Assembly: GCA_934167165.1 (NCBI GenBank)
Contig: CAKPKG010000002.1
Span: 37,218 to 101,217, forward strand
Reading direction: 5' to 3'
Source: an uncultured Clostridia bacterium
GTDB taxonomy: Bacteria; Bacillota; Clostridia; TANB77; CAG-508
Length of the DNA stretch: 64,000 nucleotides
Under the pieces are notes generated by a model. It worked only from the letters and a program-made list of their open reading frames with translations, searched no databases and was not told the origin of the DNA. Position 1 is the first letter of the stretch; each line of letters begins with the position of its first letter. The position numbers were made by a program, and so were the translations under genes. Shown piece after piece: positions 37,453 to 46,480 of this stretch.

Positions 37453-37575
37453 AAATGTTTAATTGAAGTGAGAGGTGTGATGTGGGAGGTAAGATTTGTA
37501 GGGACAAGGCTTCGTAGGCTTTTCTCTATTTTTCGCACTTCTCACCTCACACTTCACACTTCTCAAAATTACAAT
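37453..37575 (-). repeat. Interspersed palindromic repeat, copy 5
   Basis: Minus orientation, between feoA and feoB. It splits an operon that is normally contiguous, like copies 3 and 4 in spoVA. Confidence 0.88.
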
Positions 37576-37579
37576 TCTT

Positions 37580-37807
37580 CTAATTAATCATAATCAATTT
37601 AGAATCTTCTTTTCTAAGTGCAATTATGCTTCCACGTACTTCGTAGGCAATAGGATTTCCAGTTGGGCTTTTAAGAACAGCAGTTATATTAGTTCCATTT
37701 ACAAGACCTAAATCTAAAAGTCTTCTTCTTAAATCTCCATTACAATTAAGAGAATGTATTTTAGCACATTTATTAATATCTAATTTATCTAAAGATGTAT
37801 TATTCAC
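37580..37807 (-). CDS. feoA: FeoA domain protein
   Basis: A 75-aa SH3-like partner of FeoB. CNGDLRRRLLDLGLVNGTNITAV and PIAYEVRGSIIALRKEDS split over two strands show the fold. Start GTG at 37807, seven bases after GGAGG. An upstream TTG would put the RBS inside the gene. Confidence 0.92.
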   Translation of the reverse strand: MNNTSLDKLDINKCAKIHSLNCNGDLRRRLLDLGLVNGTNITAVLKSPTGNPIAYEVRGSIIALRKEDSKLIMIN

Positions 37808-37912
37808 TATAAACCTCCAAAACAAGTAAAATTAAAAACGAAGAGGTCTGTCCTCATTTGTTTATATATATAAAAGATTTGTTACTACTAATATATGAAA
37901 ATAAATATGTAA

Positions 37913-37941
37913 TTGACACAAAACGACAAAGAATATATAAT
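37913..37941 (+). promoter_or_regulatory. Promoter of dut
   Basis: TTGACA, 17 bases, TATAAT. Consensus, 30 bases before ATG. Confidence 0.82.
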
Positions 37942-37970
37942 GTTAAAAAATAAAGAAAAGAGGTATAAAA

Positions 37971-38432
37971 ATGGAAAGAAAAAGAGGATTTGAAATAGCA
38001 AAAGGATTTGAAAATAGTAATATAAATTTACCAGTAAGGTCAACAAAAAATTCAGCAGGTTATGATGTAGAAGCAGCAGAAGATTGCGTAATTCCAGCAT
38101 TTAAACCAGGGCAAAAACCAACACTTGTAAAAACAGGAATAAAAGCATATATGGGAAGCGATGAAGTTTTAATACTTGCAAATAGAAGCTCAAATCCAGG
38201 TAAAAAAGGACTAATTTTAGCAAATAGTATAGGAGTAGTAGATAGTGACTATTATGGAAATCCAGATAATGATGGACACATAATGTATGCATTCTTCAAC
38301 TTTAAAGCAGAAGATATAGAGATAAAAAAAGGAGAAAGAATCGGACAAGCAATTTTCCAAAAATATTTAGTAATAGATAATGATATTGCACAAGGCGAAA
38401 GAACAGGTGGATTTGGTTCAACAAACAAGTGA
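37971..38432 (+). CDS. dut: dUTP diphosphatase
   Basis: A 153-aa trimeric dUTPase. Motifs in order: SAGYDVEAAED, NRSSNPGKKG, VDSDYYGN, GERIGQAIFQK, and C-terminal ERTGGFGSTNK, which closes over the active site. AAGAGG RBS. Confidence 0.95.
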   Translation: MERKRGFEIAKGFENSNINLPVRSTKNSAGYDVEAAEDCVIPAFKPGQKPTLVKTGIKAYMGSDEVLILANRSSNPGKKGLILANSIGVVDSDYYGNPDNDGHIMYAFFNFKAEDIEIKKGERIGQAIFQKYLVIDNDIAQGERTGGFGSTNK

Positions 38433-38467
38433 TTTTAAATTTTATGTAAAATATACCAAAAATCCCT

Positions 38468-38496
38468 TTGACTTATCACCAAAAATATGCTATAAT
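38468..38496 (+). promoter_or_regulatory. Promoter of carD
   Basis: TTGACT, 17 bases, TATAAT, 47 bases before ATG. Confidence 0.8.
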
Positions 38497-38543
38497 TAAA
38501 AAGGTCGAGATAATAAAATAGACTAAAAAAGGAGTGACTGTAA

Positions 38544-39128
38544 ATGTTTAATGTTGGTGATAAAGTAGTATACCCAATGCACGGGGCAGGAACAATAGAA
38601 GGTATAGAAGAAAAGGATATTTTAGGAGAAAAACAAGCTTATTACATAATTAAAATGCCAGGTGAAGTAAAAGTAATGGTGCCAACAGCAAAAGCAGAAG
38701 GAATAGGTGTAAGAGATATTATAGATAAAGAAACAGCTGGAAAAGTTTTTAAAGTATTAGAAACAGATTCAACACAAATGGATATGAATTGGAATAAAAG
38801 ATATAGAGACAACATGGAAAAAATGAAAAGCGGAGATGCTTATGAAATAGCAGATGTAGTTAGAAATTTAAGCTTTAAACAAAAAGAAAAAGGTCTTTCT
38901 ACAGGAGAGAAAAAAATGCTACTTAATGCAAAACAAATATTAGTAAGTGAGCTTACTCTTGCTGAAAATTCAAATAAAGAACAAATGGAAGAACTAGTAA
39001 ACGATACTATAAACAACTCATTTGCTGAATATAGCAAAATATCAAATAATGATGAGCCAAGTCATGTTGTAAAAACATTTATTCCATTTAATGGAGTAGA
39101 TACAAACAATACAACAGATATTAAATAG
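38544..39128 (+). CDS. CarD/CdnL-type RNA polymerase-binding regulator
   Basis: A 194-aa protein. N-terminal Tudor-like RNA polymerase-interacting domain (FNVGDKVVYPMHGAGTIEGI, 1-60) followed by an all-helical DNA-binding domain. Such proteins stabilise promoter open complexes, especially at rRNA promoters. The C-terminal 30 residues are an extension beyond the core. Confidence 0.9.
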   Translation: MFNVGDKVVYPMHGAGTIEGIEEKDILGEKQAYYIIKMPGEVKVMVPTAKAEGIGVRDIIDKETAGKVFKVLETDSTQMDMNWNKRYRDNMEKMKSGDAYEIADVVRNLSFKQKEKGLSTGEKKMLLNAKQILVSELTLAENSNKEQMEELVNDTINNSFAEYSKISNNDEPSHVVKTFIPFNGVDTNNTTDIK

Positions 39129-39141
39129 AAATAAAAAAGAG

Positions 39142-39178
39142 AACTGTCTTAGATTTTTATCTAGGACAGTTAATTTTT
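39142..39178 (+). terminator. Terminator after carD
   Basis: AACTGTCTTAGAT/ATCTAGGACAGTT stem, then a T-run. A second AT-rich hairpin (TTGAATAG/CTATTCAA, 39181-39213) follows. Confidence 0.88.
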
Positions 39179-39367
39179 TGTTGAATAGGAAAAATCGAAG
39201 ATTTTAACTATTCAATAAAAATGCTATTATTTGCACAACTTTTAAACTCATATCATTTTATAAAAAAACTCAAATTGGCAAGAAGACCGGAAACCTTAAA
39301 TAATATATGAAGGATTTGAAAATTAGTTGTCGAATAATATAATTATGTAAAAGAAAGGCGTAGAAAA

Positions 39368-41155
39368 ATGGTACGTTATAGTGAGGAATTAATAGATGAA
39401 ATAAGAAATAGCAACGATATAGTGGATATAATATCACAATATGTAATATTAAAAAGAAGTGGTAGAAATTTCTTCGGTTTGTGTCCTTTCCATAAAGAAA
39501 AGACACCTTCTTTTTCTGTGTCTCCAGATAAACAAATATTCCATTGTTTTGGATGTGGCGCAGGCGGAAACGTAATTCACTTTATTAGTAAAATAGAAAA
39601 CGTAGATTTTAAAGAAAGCCTAGAAATTCTAGCAGACAGAGTTGGAATAAAATTACCAACATTAGAAAATAACGTAGATTCAAAAAGATTAGAACTTAAA
39701 GAAAAAGTATATGAAATTAACAAATTAGTTGCAACATATTATCATGAAACACTATATAAACCACAAGCAAAGCCAGCGCAAGAATATGTAAAAAAGAGAA
39801 AATTAGATAACAAAGCGCTAAAAGAATTTTGTATAGGTTATGCAGAAAATGCCAATGTTTTATATAAATTACTAAAAGAAAAAGGCTTTACAGAAGAAGA
39901 AATACTTGCATCAGATTTAGTAATTAAAAAAGGAAATAACTATGTAGATAGATTTAAAAACAGGTTGATATTTCCAATACAAGATATAAGAAACAGATTT
40001 ATTGCTTTTGGAGGTAGAGTATTAGATAATTCTCTTCCTAAATATATTAATTCACCAGAAAATATAGTTTACAGTAAAGCAAGAAATTTATATGGGTTAA
40101 ATGTTGCCAAAAACTCAAAAACCAGAAAATTAATTATAGTAGAAGGTTATATGGATACTGTGTCATTACATCAAAGAGGAATAGACAATGTAGTTGCATC
40201 ATGTGGTACAGCACTTACAGAAGCACAAGGAAGATTACTTAGAAAATATGCAGAAAAAGTAATAATATCATATGATTCAGATACAGCTGGACAAGCAGCA
40301 ACTTTTAGAGGTTTAGAAATTCTAAATAATTTAGGGTGTGATATAAGAATACTTCAAATGGAAGGTGCAAAAGACCCAGATGAATATGTTATAAAATATG
40401 GAAATGGAAGATTTAATGACTTAGTAGAAAATGCAATTTCATTAGTGGAATTTAAAATAAAAGTATTAAAAAAAGGCTTAAACATAGAAAATACAAATGA
40501 CAAAATAAAATTCATGAATGAAATAGCAAAAATATTAGGTGGAGTAGACAACAAAATTGAACAAGAGATATATATAGACAAAATATCAAGTGATTATAAC
40601 ATATCAAAAGAAGCAATATATACACAAATAAATAAAAATAAGTATTCAAATAATAAAGGCTCAAAAATATTAGAAAGTTCAAATATTAGAAAACCAATTA
40701 TAAAAAAGCAAGAAACAAAAATAAATCCAGAATTAGAAAAAAGAGAAAATATAATTATTTCATTATTACTAGATGGTGGGGAAATTGTATATAACAAAGT
40801 AAAAGATATTATTAATCCAAATGACTTTAAGAGCGAGACAAACCAAAAAATAATGAGAAAATTGTATGAAGAATTTGAAAAAGGAAATAGTAATATAAAT
40901 GGCATAGTAGATATGTTTGCAGACGATGAACAAGTTGTAAATGCATTAACAGGAATTATGGCAGATGATTATGAAATAGAAGATAATAAAAAAGCATTAG
41001 AAGATGTAATAAATAATTATCAAAAAGAAAAATTGATGGCAAGAAGAAATGAAATTATACAAAGTTTGAATAATGCTAATTTAGATAAAGAAAAAGCCAA
41101 TGAATTAGAAAAAGAATTGCACACATTAATTATAAAATTGGCACAAATAAAATAG
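39368..41155 (+). CDS. dnaG: DNA primase
   Basis: 595 aa. CHC2 zinc finger at about 37-63 (CPFHKEKTPSFSV and FHCFGCGAGG), the TOPRIM core (IIVEGYMDTVSLHQRG, SYDSDTAGQ, DPDEY) and a C-terminal helicase-binding region. In operon with rpoD, 11 bases apart, the classic macromolecular synthesis pair. Confidence 0.97.
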   Translation: MVRYSEELIDEIRNSNDIVDIISQYVILKRSGRNFFGLCPFHKEKTPSFSVSPDKQIFHCFGCGAGGNVIHFISKIENVDFKESLEILADRVGIKLPTLENNVDSKRLELKEKVYEINKLVATYYHETLYKPQAKPAQEYVKKRKLDNKALKEFCIGYAENANVLYKLLKEKGFTEEEILASDLVIKKGNNYVDRFKNRLIFPIQDIRNRFIAFGGRVLDNSLPKYINSPENIVYSKARNLYGLNVAKNSKTRKLIIVEGYMDTVSLHQRGIDNVVASCGTALTEAQGRLLRKYAEKVIISYDSDTAGQAATFRGLEILNNLGCDIRILQMEGAKDPDEYVIKYGNGRFNDLVENAISLVEFKIKVLKKGLNIENTNDKIKFMNEIAKILGGVDNKIEQEIYIDKISSDYNISKEAIYTQINKNKYSNNKGSKILESSNIRKPIIKKQETKINPELEKRENIIISLLLDGGEIVYNKVKDIINPNDFKSETNQKIMRKLYEEFEKGNSNINGIVDMFADDEQVVNALTGIMADDYEIEDNKKALEDVINNYQKEKLMARRNEIIQSLNNANLDKEKANELEKELHTLIIKLAQIK

Positions 41156-41166
41156 GAGGTTAAATA

Positions 41167-42342
41167 ATGGCAAAAACAAAGAAAGATAATGAAGAAATTA
41201 TTGAAGACTTAAAAGCCAACAATAAAAAAGAAAAAACAGATAAACCAGCTAAAGAAACAAAAGAAGAAGCAACTAAAAAAGTAAAAGATATAGTACAAAA
41301 AGCCAAAGCAAAAGGAAAAATAACATATGGAGAACTTGCCACAGAATTAGGAGATATAAATCCAGAACAAATAGATAAAGTATTTGATGCATTTGAGGAA
41401 ATGGGAGTAGATGTACTAAAAGACGATTTCGATGAAGAACCAGATGTAGAAGAATTAGAAAAAGTTGAAGACATAAAGGTAGAAGATATTAATACAATGA
41501 ACTTTGATGGTATTAATGTTGATGACCCAGTTAGAATGTATTTAAGGGAAATAGGAAAAATTCCATTGCTTAGTTTTGATGAAGAATTAGAATTAGCAAA
41601 AAAAGTAATTGAAGGTGATGAAGATGCTAAACAAAAATTAGCAGAATCAAACTTAAGATTAGTAGTAAGTATTGCAAAGAAATATGTAGGAAGAGGAATG
41701 CTATTTTTAGACTTAATTCAAGAAGGAAACATGGGACTTATAAAAGCAGTAGAAAAATTTGATTATACAAAAGGATATAAGTTCAGTACTTATGCTACAT
41801 GGTGGATAAGACAAGCAATTACAAGAGCAATTGCAGACCAGGCAAGAACAATAAGAATACCAGTTCATATGGTAGAAACAATTAATAAATTAATAAGAAC
41901 ATCTAGACATTTATTACAACAATTAGGTAGAGAACCAACTCCAGAAGAAATTGCTCAAGAAATGGAAATACCAGTAGAAAAAGTAATGGAAATCCAAAAA
42001 ATTGCACAAGATCCAGTATCATTAGAAACACCAATAGGAGAAGAAGATGATAGCCATTTAGGAGACTTTATACAAGATGAAGACAGCCCAGCACCACAAG
42101 ATTCAGCAGCATATACATTATTAAAAGAGCAATTAGAAGAGGTTATGAACACACTAACACCAAGAGAAGCAAAAGTATTAAAATTAAGATTTGGACTAGA
42201 AGATGGAAGAGCAAGAACACTAGAAGAAGTTGGACGCGAATTCCAAGTAACACGTGAAAGAATAAGACAAATAGAAGCAAAAGCATTAAGAAAATTAAGA
42301 CATCCAAGTAGAAGCAAAAAATTAAAAGATTATATGAATTAA
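41167..42342 (+). CDS. rpoD: Primary sigma factor RpoD (sigma-A)
   Basis: 391 aa. Lys/Glu-rich region 1.1, region 1.2 ([17 protein letters not shown]), region 2 ([16 protein letters not shown], then [18 protein letters not shown] in two parts), region 3, and region 4 ([15 protein letters not shown] and [20 protein letters not shown]). Its regions 2.4 and 4.2 fit the TTGACA/TATAAT promoters seen across the window. Confidence 0.98.
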   Translation: MAKTKKDNEEIIEDLKANNKKEKTDKPAKETKEEATKKVKDIVQKAKAKGKITYGELATELGDINPEQIDKVFDAFEEMGVDVLKDDFDEEPDVEELEKVEDIKVEDINTMNFDGINVDDPVRMYLREIGKIPLLSFDEELELAKKVIEGDEDAKQKLAESNLRLVVSIAKKYVGRGMLFLDLIQEGNMGLIKAVEKFDYTKGYKFSTYATWWIRQAITRAIADQARTIRIPVHMVETINKLIRTSRHLLQQLGREPTPEEIAQEMEIPVEKVMEIQKIAQDPVSLETPIGEEDDSHLGDFIQDEDSPAPQDSAAYTLLKEQLEEVMNTLTPREAKVLKLRFGLEDGRARTLEEVGREFQVTRERIRQIEAKALRKLRHPSRSKKLKDYMN

Positions 42343-42349
42343 AAGAAAG

Positions 42350-42383
42350 CCCGTAAATGTAAAGAATTACATTTACGGGTTTT
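42350..42383 (+). terminator. Terminator of dnaG-rpoD
   Basis: CCCGTAAATGT/ACATTTACGGG stem with an 8-base loop, then TTTT. Confidence 0.88.
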
Positions 42384-42411
42384 GCCAATGGGGACGGGGA
42401 ATTTTGGCACA
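42382..42411 (+). repeat. Small G-rich palindromic element
   Basis: TTTGCCAATGGGGACGGGG then AATTTTGGCA. The ends are an imperfect inverted repeat, and the GGGGACGGGG core is unlike the surrounding AT-rich DNA. Single copy here. Confidence 0.4.
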
Positions 42412-42430
42412 AAAAAAACTATAATATGAT

Positions 42431-42459
42431 TTGACAAAAGTACCCATTTATGGTAAACT
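42431..42459 (+). promoter_or_regulatory. Promoter upstream of a 94-aa gene
   Basis: TTGACA, 17 bases, TAAACT. Confidence 0.6.
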
Positions 42460-42524
42460 AATTATAGAATTGTGTAATTTAGAATAAAGAGGTGAAATTT
42501 CTTAAAGTATTTTAAGAAGAAAAT

Positions 42525-42809
42525 ATGGGATATATTACAAATACAATAAAAGCAATATTTGGAAAAACTGAATCAAATGAAATAAATGAAGAAAAACTTT
42601 CACCAGAAGATAAAAAATTATTGGCTGAAATGAAGAAATCAGATAAAACAGGAGAAATAGAAAATAGTTTTGTTGCGTCATTAAGAAAGGAAAATTCAAA
42701 ATCAAAAAGAACAAGCGTAAAATCAGCAGATAAAAAAGAAATAAAAGCAAAGCCAAGGGTTAATGATACGAAAGCTGTTTCAGAAGAAATTGAAAGAGAT
42801 GAAAGATAA
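42525..42809 (+). CDS. Small charged protein of unknown function
   Basis: 94 aa, MGYITNTIKAIFGKTES onward. After an amphipathic N-terminal helix, residues 20-94 are almost wholly Lys/Glu/Ser and probably disordered. It has its own promoter and terminator but a weak RBS. The composition suits a membrane-tethered or RNA-binding small protein. No family recognised. Confidence 0.62.
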   Translation: MGYITNTIKAIFGKTESNEINEEKLSPEDKKLLAEMKKSDKTGEIENSFVASLRKENSKSKRTSVKSADKKEIKAKPRVNDTKAVSEEIERDER

Positions 42810-42826
42810 TTTAATTTAAATACATA

Positions 42827-42860
42827 AAAAACAGAAAATTTTAAAAATTTTCTGTTTTTT
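42827..42860 (+). terminator. Terminator before tRNA-Met
   Basis: AAAAACAGAAAATTTT/AAAATTTTCTGTTTTT stem, then TATT. Confidence 0.85.
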
Positions 42861-42861
42861 A

Positions 42862-42890
42862 TTGACAAAATCATCTAAAGTTATTATAAT
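42862..42890 (+). promoter_or_regulatory. Promoter of tRNA-Met
   Basis: TTGACA, 17 bases, TATAAT, ending 16 bases before the tRNA. Confidence 0.88.
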
Positions 42891-42906
42891 AATACAAGTT
42901 CCATAT

Positions 42907-42983
42907 GGCGAAGTAGCTCAGTTGGCTAGAGCATTCGGTTCATACCCGAAGGGTCATGTGTTCGAATCACATCTTCGCTACCA
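42907..42983 (+). tRNA. tRNA-Met (CAT), elongator type
   Basis: 77 nt with encoded CCA. Acceptor GGCGAAG pairs with CTTCGCT (G1-U72 wobble), D-arm AGCTCAGTTGGCTAGAGC, anticodon CAT at 42941-42943, T-arm GTTCGAATC. The paired first base (not the C1-A72 mismatch of initiators) marks it as elongator. The only tRNA in the window. Confidence 0.95.
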
Positions 42984-42985
42984 AT

Positions 42986-43018
42986 AAAAAACAGTAGATA
43001 TTCATCTACTGTTTTTTA
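42986..43018. terminator. Bidirectional terminator after tRNA-Met
   Basis: AAAAACAGTAGAT/ATCTACTGTTTTT stem. Also ends the convergent minus-strand gene at 43024. Confidence 0.9.
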
Positions 43019-43023
43019 TTTTG

Positions 43024-43425
43024 CTATTTTAATAATTTTACCAGTATTTCTAAAAAACTGTCCTTGTTTAACAATGTGTAAGTGTTTGTTTTAGGGTCAT
43101 AATCCACATAAAGGAAAAGCCGTTCTTTAGCCAAAAGTTTGGAAATTTTCTTAATGGCTTCTTCATAAATTTTTTTGCCGTTAGTGGCTTTAAGAAAGTC
43201 ATTGCGAATGTCAAATCTAATGGGTTCCCATCTGTCATGAACGAAAAGATTTAACCATAAATAACGACGAGCGTTATTATAAATAGCGTAATTTCCATTA
43301 CTTCCATTTATTTGACCATTGAATTTCCCCAAAAGGGCTTTATATTCCTCTTTACTAACATTATAAACCTTATAGACACCTTGACACTCTACTTGTAAAC
43401 TGTTAAAGCTTGTCCGGTAAATCAT
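43024..43425 (-). CDS. Unknown protein with foreign codon use (in-frame CGG as Arg)
   Basis: 133 aa, MIYRTSFNSLQVECQGVYK onward, an alpha/beta protein without membrane segments, no family recognised. AAGGAGG precedes the ATG by eight bases. Codon use differs from neighbours (CTT, TTG, TTC, GCT) and two codons are CGG: codon 4 (43414-43416) and codon 102 (43120-43122). Stepping +1 at codon 4 would stop within about nine codons, so the ORF requires CGG to be read as Arg. Likely a recent acquisition. Confidence 0.6.
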   Translation of the reverse strand: MIYRTSFNSLQVECQGVYKVYNVSKEEYKALLGKFNGQINGSNGNYAIYNNARRYLWLNLFVHDRWEPIRFDIRNDFLKATNGKKIYEEAIKKISKLLAKERLFLYVDYDPKTNTYTLLNKDSFLEILVKLLK

Positions 43426-43558
43426 TATTAAAACCTCCTTATAAAGTTTTGATAATTATATCATAATTGACATAAATTTACCATACTTTAAGTTATACAA
43501 ATTAAAATAAAAATACATTCTAATTTTTTAGAATGTATTGTATTAAAAACATATTTAA

Positions 43559-43720
43559 TTATTTCTTTTTAACTTCAGGTATAATGATTTTTTTCTTTTT
43601 TTCGTCTTTTGGCTTTGGCTTGGCTACATTTAAGTGTTCATAAACAGGAGAAAGCTCTAACTCCGAACCATCACCTTTTACAATTTCAATTTCTTTGTTT
43701 CCATTTTCTTGTTCTGACAC
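43559..43720 (-). CDS. Small Lys-rich protein of unknown function
   Basis: 53 aa from GTG (MSEQENGNKEIEIVKGDGS to PEVKKK), with GAGGTG six bases upstream. The middle reads LELSPVYEHLNVAKPKPK and the end is a run of Lys. It lies upstream of the 133-aa gene on the same strand and may belong to the same insertion. A hairpin (ATACATTCTA/TTAGAATGTAT, near 43512-43537) separates them. Confidence 0.5.
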   Translation of the reverse strand: MSEQENGNKEIEIVKGDGSELELSPVYEHLNVAKPKPKDEKKKKIIIPEVKKK

Positions 43721-43862
43721 AATAATCACCTCATTTATATAATAAAAATTATATTATATAAAATAATAACACAAAAAAATAAGAATGTCAAAAACATTGA
43801 CTTTTAAGCATTTAAATGCAATAATATATATTGTTAAAATAGAAAAAAGAGGAGAAAAAAAG

Positions 43863-44456
43863 GTGGAAATAGAACAAGCAAAAGCAATAATAGAAGCTAT
43901 ACTTTTTTCAGCAGGTAGAGTAGTTGAAACAAAAGAATTAATGGCAATATTAGAGTTAAGTAATGAAGATATAGATAGTATAATACAAAATATGAAAGCA
44001 GAATTAGAAGATAAAAATAGAGGAATTGAAATAATTAAAGTAGATAATGGATATCAAATGACTACAAAAACAGAGTATTATGATTATATTTATCCTATAT
44101 TTGATAATAGAGCAAAGCCAACTTTATCTGCAGCAGCATTAGAAACTCTTTCTATAATTGCATATAACCCTAAAATTACAAGAGCAGAAATAGAGCAAAT
44201 AAGGGGAGTAAATTCAGATGGAACAATATATAAACTATTAGAGTATAACTTAATAGAAGAAGTTGGAAGACTAGATGCACCAGGAAGACCAACAATATAT
44301 TCAACAACAAAGGAATTTTTAAAAATGTTTGGAATTTCTAGTTTAGAAGAATTACCAGATCTTCCAAAATATAAGATAGATGAAAATGAACAAATAGTAA
44401 TAGACGAAATTATAGACGAAACACCAAATAACGAAACACAAGAGGATTCACTTTAA
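43863..44456 (+). CDS. scpB: Segregation and condensation protein B
   Basis: A 197-aa SMC-complex subunit. Two winged helices: EQAKAIIEAILFSAGRVVE (split) at the start, then ETLSIIAYNPKITRAEIEQIRGVNSDG and PGRPTIYSTT. Start GTG after GAGGAG. The upstream ATG would add 26 residues unlike the family. scpA is not adjacent. Confidence 0.93.
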   Translation: MEIEQAKAIIEAILFSAGRVVETKELMAILELSNEDIDSIIQNMKAELEDKNRGIEIIKVDNGYQMTTKTEYYDYIYPIFDNRAKPTLSAAALETLSIIAYNPKITRAEIEQIRGVNSDGTIYKLLEYNLIEEVGRLDAPGRPTIYSTTKEFLKMFGISSLEELPDLPKYKIDENEQIVIDEIIDETPNNETQEDSL

Positions 44457-44489
44457 GAAATGCTAAAGAATTTATAAGTAGGTGGTAAA

Positions 44490-45389
44490 ATGAAAAGCCA
44501 AAAAGGTATAACAATGTCAGCACTAGTAATTTATATAGTAGTTACTTTCATGGTTATAGCAATGTTAACAACTCTAACAATAAATTATAGAAGTACAATA
44601 AAAGATATAAATGATGACTCAAAATATGAATCAGATTATAGCAAATTTAATTTATATTTTTTAGAGGAAACAAGCAAAAAAGGAAACAATATAAAAAGTA
44701 TTGAAAGTGATAAACATACAATTAAATTCGAATCTGGAACAGAATTTAAATATAGTGATGAAAACAAAACAATATATCTAAATCAAGATATTGAAGAGAG
44801 AGCAGAAGGAACTCCTGCAAAAAGGACAATAAAATTATTAGAACAAGTGGAAAAATGCGAATTTGTAAAATCTACTGAAAATGGTAAAAGCATAATTATA
44901 GTAACTATTAAAATAGGGACAGCGGATGAGAAGACTATGAAATATACAGTAAACAGTGAAGGATATTCAAATTCAGTAAACACAGAGAATGATTATATAG
45001 GGGATATTATAAAAATACCAGAAAAATGGGATTCATCAAAACTAAATTCAAAAGATCCATTCCGTACCGAAAATATAAATGGAAAAACAAACATAGCACC
45101 AATACCAAATGGATATGAGGTTTCTAATGTTGAAGGAGAAGATAAAATTTCTAAAGGGTTAATTATTACTGATGGAACAAATAGATTCAAATGGTACCAA
45201 GAAACATCAGAAGAGTTATCAAAATATACAGAGGAAAATTTAGGAACAGAATGGAATCCTGCGGACAGTACAGGCTTGTCAACAAATACAGAAATATATA
45301 ACAGTTTTCAAGGATCTAAAACTTTATATGGTGGAGTATATATAAAAGAAGATACAGAAACAATAAAAACAATTCTGTGGTTAAAATAG
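44490..45389 (+). CDS. Pilin-like surface protein
   Basis: A 299-aa protein with a prepilin-type start: KSQKG then ITMSALVIYIVVTFMVIAML as the hydrophobic helix. The soluble part is mostly beta and includes IAPIPNGYEVSNVEGEDKIS, a stretch seen in clostridial cell-surface proteins. It is far from the pilus operon (16-22 kb) but could use the same export machinery. No Glu at mature position 5. Confidence 0.72.
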   Translation: MKSQKGITMSALVIYIVVTFMVIAMLTTLTINYRSTIKDINDDSKYESDYSKFNLYFLEETSKKGNNIKSIESDKHTIKFESGTEFKYSDENKTIYLNQDIEERAEGTPAKRTIKLLEQVEKCEFVKSTENGKSIIIVTIKIGTADEKTMKYTVNSEGYSNSVNTENDYIGDIIKIPEKWDSSKLNSKDPFRTENINGKTNIAPIPNGYEVSNVEGEDKISKGLIITDGTNRFKWYQETSEELSKYTEENLGTEWNPADSTGLSTNTEIYNSFQGSKTLYGGVYIKEDTETIKTILWLK

Positions 45390-45397
45390 TAATAAAA

Positions 45398-45460
45398 AAT
45401 AATCATCTAAATACAATAGAACAAAGCAACTTTGTTGCTAGTTGGATTTAGGTGATTATT
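45398..45460 (+). promoter_or_regulatory. Nested hairpin covering the next gene's RBS
   Basis: AATAATCATCTAAAT pairs with ATTTAGGTGATTATT (one G-U), enclosing AACAAAG/CTTTGTT. The AGGTGA expected to serve the next gene is inside the 3' arm. It may act as terminator for the pilin-like gene or control translation downstream. Confidence 0.55.
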
Positions 45461-46364
45461 TTGATTATAGGTTATATTATAGAAGCAAAAAAAGCAAATA
45501 ATTTTATAGAACAAATAAAATTAAAAACAGCCAATGTTTTTAATGCTGTAAAAATTTGCCCAGAAAATGGAAAAGCATTAATTTATTTACCGATGCTTGA
45601 AGAAAATAAAGTAAAAGATAAAAAAATGATTAGAATAGCTAAAAAATTAAACAAAAGGCTATATGACAATAATATTGAAAATGTTGTATTATCTACTACA
45701 TTAAATAAAAATAAAGTGTTAAAACAAAAATTATATTGTGAAAACATTAACATATTAAATGGAAAAGAATTATTTCTTTTATTAATACCAGAAATTATAG
45801 AATACATATTAAGAATACAAAAAAAGAAATTAGAAAATCGGTGAAATCACGTTACTAATAAATGATTTAAATGAAGCTACAAAACAAATAGTAATGTATG
45901 TAGCTCAAAACATGAAAAGAGTAAATATTGTTACAAACCATATAAACAAATTTAAAAAAATGGAAGAATACTTATATAACGAATTAGGAATAATTCTTAA
46001 TATATCAAACAACAAATCTAAAAGTTTACTAAACTCGGAACTTATAATAAACATAGATTTTCCACAAGAATTAATAAATAAATATGAAATTTATAATAAA
46101 GCTATACTAATAAACATATTAAATAGCGTAGAAATAAAAGCAAAAAAGTTTAATGGTATAAATGTAAATTATTATAGCATATATATGCCTAAAAGATATA
46201 AAATGAATGGCTTTGATAATCAAATTATATATGAGAGTGAAATTTACCAATATGGTTATAACCAAGCAAGAAATTGTATTATAAAAGATAAAATAAAAAT
46301 TAAGAAATTTATAGGAAGAAATGGGGAAATTTTAGAAGGAGAATTTTTCCAAAAAGTTCGATAA
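45461..46364 (+). CDS. Unknown protein of 300 aa, needs +1 shift at CGG directly before TGA
   Basis: No family recognised. Codons 1-126 read IIGYIIEAKKANNFIEQ to IQKKKLEN, then CGG-TGA. Stepping +1 reads GGT and continues 173 codons in open frame (GEITLLINDLNEATKQIVMYV, later VNIVTNHINKFKKMEEYLY and ELIINIDFPQELINKYEIY). Alternating hydrophobic strands and helices in the second half suggest a nucleotide-binding-like fold, unproven. Both halves have the same composition and no RBS precedes the second half, so one gene is likelier than two. Start TTG 45461 or GTG 45452, both next to a hairpin. Confidence 0.65.
45839..45841 (+). other. CGG +1 recoding site before TGA in an unknown gene
   Basis: AAT, CGG, TGA. 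The only site with T as the fourth base (GGT glycine). The stop sits directly behind the CGG, as in classic frameshift sites. Confidence 0.75.
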
Positions 46365-46368
46365 ATAC

Positions 46369-46397
46369 TTGACAAAACTTAAATTGTGGAGTAATAT
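46369..46397 (+). promoter_or_regulatory. Promoter of greA
   Basis: TTGACA, 17 bases, TAATAT, about 85 bases before greA. Confidence 0.7.
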
Positions 46398-46480
46398 AAT
46401 TAACTAAACAACATACAGAATGAGTTTAGTATACTTTATATTAATTAATTGTAAATACCAATAAAAAGGGGCGTTAAATT

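Noticed and set aside
42382..42411. REP element tied to a TnpA-REP transposase
   Set aside because: Only one copy here and no Y1 transposase nearby.
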